DNA of 64,000 nucleotides from Acidobacteriaceae bacterium. GTDB taxonomy: Bacteria > Acidobacteriota > Terriglobia > Terriglobales > Acidobacteriaceae. Below the pieces are notes generated by a model. It worked only from the letters and a program-made list of their open reading frames with translations. It was not told the origin of the DNA and did not search any database. The stretch spans positions 1-64,000 of the forward strand of contig PLDC01000013.1 of the NCBI GenBank assembly GCA_003134995.1, in the 5' to 3' direction. The position numbers and the translations under genes are program-made. Positions 62,447 through 64,000 of the stretch are shown here, piece by piece (positions within the stretch are counted from its first letter, which is position 1; each line of letters starts with the position of its first letter).

Positions 62447-63139
62447 GTGCCTCGACACATCGGCATCGTCGCTTGCAGCGCGGAAGGCGCCGCACTCTGC
62501 TATCGCACCATCTGCCTCGAGGGCGCGGAACTGCTCGGCCCGCATGCTCACCCTGAAGTCTCCATGCACGGCCACAACTTCGCCGACTACGTGAAGTGCA
62601 TCGAGGCCAACGACTGGGCAGGCGTGGCCGAACTCATGCTCTCTTCCGCGGATAAGCTGGCCAAAGCTGGCGCAGACTTTCTCATCGCTCCCGTCAACAC
62701 CGTGCATCAGGCTTTCGACTTGGTCGAGCACCGTTCGCCGCGCCCCTGGCTGCACATCGCCATCGAGGTCGCGAACGAAGCCAAGCGCCACGGCTACAAA
62801 CGCCTCGGAGTTCTGGGCACGCGCGCGTTGATGGAGGGCCCGGTCTACGCAGAAAAACTGAAAGCCGCGGGCATCGATCATCGCATCCCGCGGGCCGAGC
62901 AGCGCGGACGCATTCACCGCATCATCTTCGACGAATTAGTGCAAGGCGTGTTCCTGCCACAAACACAGGCCTATCTCACCGAAGTCATCCGCACAATGAA
63001 AGATGAAGGCTGTGACGCGGTAGTCTTAGGCTGCACCGAAATTCCGCTGGTGCTAACGCAAGAGCAATCCCCGCTGCCAATGTTAGACTCAACGCGCCTG
63101 CTGGCAAGAGCCGCGCTACGCAAGGCAGTCGAAAGCTGA
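62447..63139 (+). CDS. Aspartate/glutamate racemase-family protein with an altered first cysteine
   Basis: The 230 residues start with a GTG at 62447. The fold is that of Asp/Glu racemases: IGIVACSAEGAALCYR at the start, FLIAPVNTVH (79-87) and VVLGCTEIPL (about 192-201). The second catalytic Cys (GCTE) is present, but the first (usual CNT-H) is Val83 here. Two-base racemisation is therefore unlikely; one-sided epimerase, decarboxylase or other activity is possible. It follows the nuclease-like gene by 70 bases and may share its transcript. Confidence 0.82.
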   Translation: MPRHIGIVACSAEGAALCYRTICLEGAELLGPHAHPEVSMHGHNFADYVKCIEANDWAGVAELMLSSADKLAKAGADFLIAPVNTVHQAFDLVEHRSPRPWLHIAIEVANEAKRHGYKRLGVLGTRALMEGPVYAEKLKAAGIDHRIPRAEQRGRIHRIIFDELVQGVFLPQTQAYLTEVIRTMKDEGCDAVVLGCTEIPLVLTQEQSPLPMLDSTRLLARAALRKAVES

Positions 63140-63270
63140 ATTTTTATTATGTAGGGACAGCCGCCTCGGCAGTCCAGCGAGCGCAGCGAGAGATGGTCTG
63201 GTGCCGGCACTCTTGTCCGCGAATTCTATCCGCGACGATGATGTAATAAGCTGATAAGTTCTTTGCATCT

Positions 63271-63651
63271 ATGCTCAAGTTCCGCCAGCTCCGGGATTAC
63301 TACGCCATACTGCGCCAATCTCCAGACGCACCGATCCCAGCCTGGGCCACAAACGGCGAGTTCACCTCAATCACCCGCACCCCAGAAGAACTCTCCATCG
63401 TCTGCCCCGCCGAAAACATTCCAAAAGATGTTGATCCCGGCCCGCGCTGGATCTGCCTCAAACTAGAAGGCCCCTTCCCCTTCTCCCAAACCGGAGTGCT
63501 GCTTTCCTTCATCGAGCCGCTCTCCAACAACGGCATCCCAATCTTAGCCATCTCCACCTTCGACACAGATTACGTTTTCATCCCACCGGAGCACATAAGC
63601 CGAGCGCTCGCCTTGCTGTGCGAAGCAGGGCACGAACGGGTGAATGGCTAG
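63271..63651 (+). CDS. ACT-domain protein
   Basis: The 126-residue protein fits the small family of stand-alone ACT (ACT_7/CASTOR-like) proteins: AWATNGEFTSITRTPEELSIVCP, WICLKLEGPFPFSQTGVLLSFIEPLSNNGIPILAISTFDTDYVFIP. ACT domains bind amino acids and usually regulate enzymes. The start ATG at 63271 has no strong ribosome binding site. It has no adjacent partner, so the ligand is unknown. Confidence 0.8.
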   Translation: MLKFRQLRDYYAILRQSPDAPIPAWATNGEFTSITRTPEELSIVCPAENIPKDVDPGPRWICLKLEGPFPFSQTGVLLSFIEPLSNNGIPILAISTFDTDYVFIPPEHISRALALLCEAGHERVNG

Positions 63652-63653
63652 AA

Positions 63654-63687
63654 AACAAAAAGCCGGAGAATCCCGCGATTCTCCGGC
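63654..63687 (-). terminator. Intrinsic terminator of the 63715 gene
   Basis: GCCGGAGAAT and ATTCTCCGGC form a stem around a short loop, and on the minus strand TTTTTGTTTTC follows. It lies 28 bases after the stop of the last, truncated gene. Confidence 0.88.
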
Positions 63688-63714
63688 CAGGCCTTTGCGA
63701 CCATCTGGCAAGTT

Positions 63715-64000
63715 TTATTGTTTTAAGTCGCTCGATGCCATATCGATCGTAATCATGAACCCGTTGGTTCCCTTGTACTCGAACGGTTTAGACCCGGTTT
63801 TGTAAGTCTCAACCTCATTCGGCATCATGATGAAGCCGTCGTTCCGGGGCGTGCCCCAATACTTGAGATTCTTGATTACAACTGGCTCGTCGGTGTTTCC
63901 GGGAAAGCGGTGCAGCTTTACCTCTGCGGTCTTGCCGCCGTCGATCGTGGCATGCGCTTCATCCTTTGTGTATTCCCAGGTGTCAATGTTCGCCACCGTA
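63715..64000 (-). CDS. Protein of unknown function, 5' end uncertain
   Basis: The visible part is about 94 residues (ANIDTWEYTKDEAHATIDGG onward), with strands KTAEVKLHRF, PVVIKNLKYWG and YKGTNGFMITIDMASSDLKQ at the end. A GTG at 63996 could be the start, but the frame is still open at the window edge, so a signal peptide or longer N-terminus may lie outside. I recognise no family. It has a strong terminator. Confidence 0.55.
   Translation of the reverse strand, partial: TVANIDTWEYTKDEAHATIDGGKTAEVKLHRFPGNTDEPVVIKNLKYWGTPRNDGFIMMPNEVETYKTGSKPFEYKGTNGFMITIDMASSDLKQ

Overview
The window is GC-rich bacterial chromosome, most likely from an Acidobacteriota (Terriglobia, Koribacter/Sulfotelmatobacter-like) soil organism. 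This rests on gene style, not on a database search: eukaryote-type Ser/Thr kinases with STAND/TPR or beta-propeller tails, a TIGR02999-type ECF sigma factor next to a kinase, a pro-kumamolisin (S53) peptidase with Ig-like repeats, many small exported proteins without a recognised family, and intergenic hairpins built from short degenerate tandem units. No phage, IS element, rRNA or CRISPR array was seen.

Layout. 1-11 kb: signalling block (STAS protein, OsmC, two DUF4242 paralogues, ECF sigma plus kinase pair, a second kinase with a beta-propeller) followed by a cold-shock gene. 11-15.5 kb: housekeeping (redoxin, beta-carbonic anhydrase, mnmE with palindromic repeat DNA inside its reading frame). 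15.6-34.6 kb: the main accessory region, read here as an oxalate-utilisation locus. 34.7-50 kb: mixed exported proteins, FAH-type and hydratase-type enzymes, PstS, RuvA, HU, a DnaC-like loader, a UvrC-like protein, DinB, S53 peptidase, a deaminase and an amino-acid permease. 50-64 kb: PcrA-type helicase, a tRNA, a methyltransferase, and TldE and TldD split by an inserted defence-like islet, then a nuclease-like protein, a racemase-like protein and an ACT protein.

The most interesting region is 15.6-30 kb. An OxlT-like MFS carrier, a complete 2-oxoacid:ferredoxin oxidoreductase whose alpha subunit carries YPIRPYT instead of the usual YPITP motif (a signature recalled for Moorella oxalate oxidoreductase), an AAE3/Pcs60-like (oxalyl-CoA synthetase type) ligase and a FadR-type GntR regulator lie together. 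The electron-carrying delta subunit is fused to a GltD-like FAD/NAD(P) module, so electrons from oxalate could go straight to NAD(P)+. The same minus-strand operon also contains a CDC48/p97-type double AAA+ ATPase, a stand-alone receiver domain and two proteins of unknown function. A near-identical 19-base palindrome lies upstream of both gntR and the carrier gene, with a weaker copy upstream of an outer-membrane porin, suggesting one local regulon: porin, carrier, oxidation, NAD(P)H. The oxalate substrate is inferred from motifs and context and is not proven.

Other items to check: a tRNA with anticodon GCG followed about 135 bases downstream by an 18-base near-perfect complement of its anticodon arm and then a terminator; a perfect TGTGA-N6-TCACA site; and a sigma/kinase pair resembling phosphorylation-activated ECF sigma factors.
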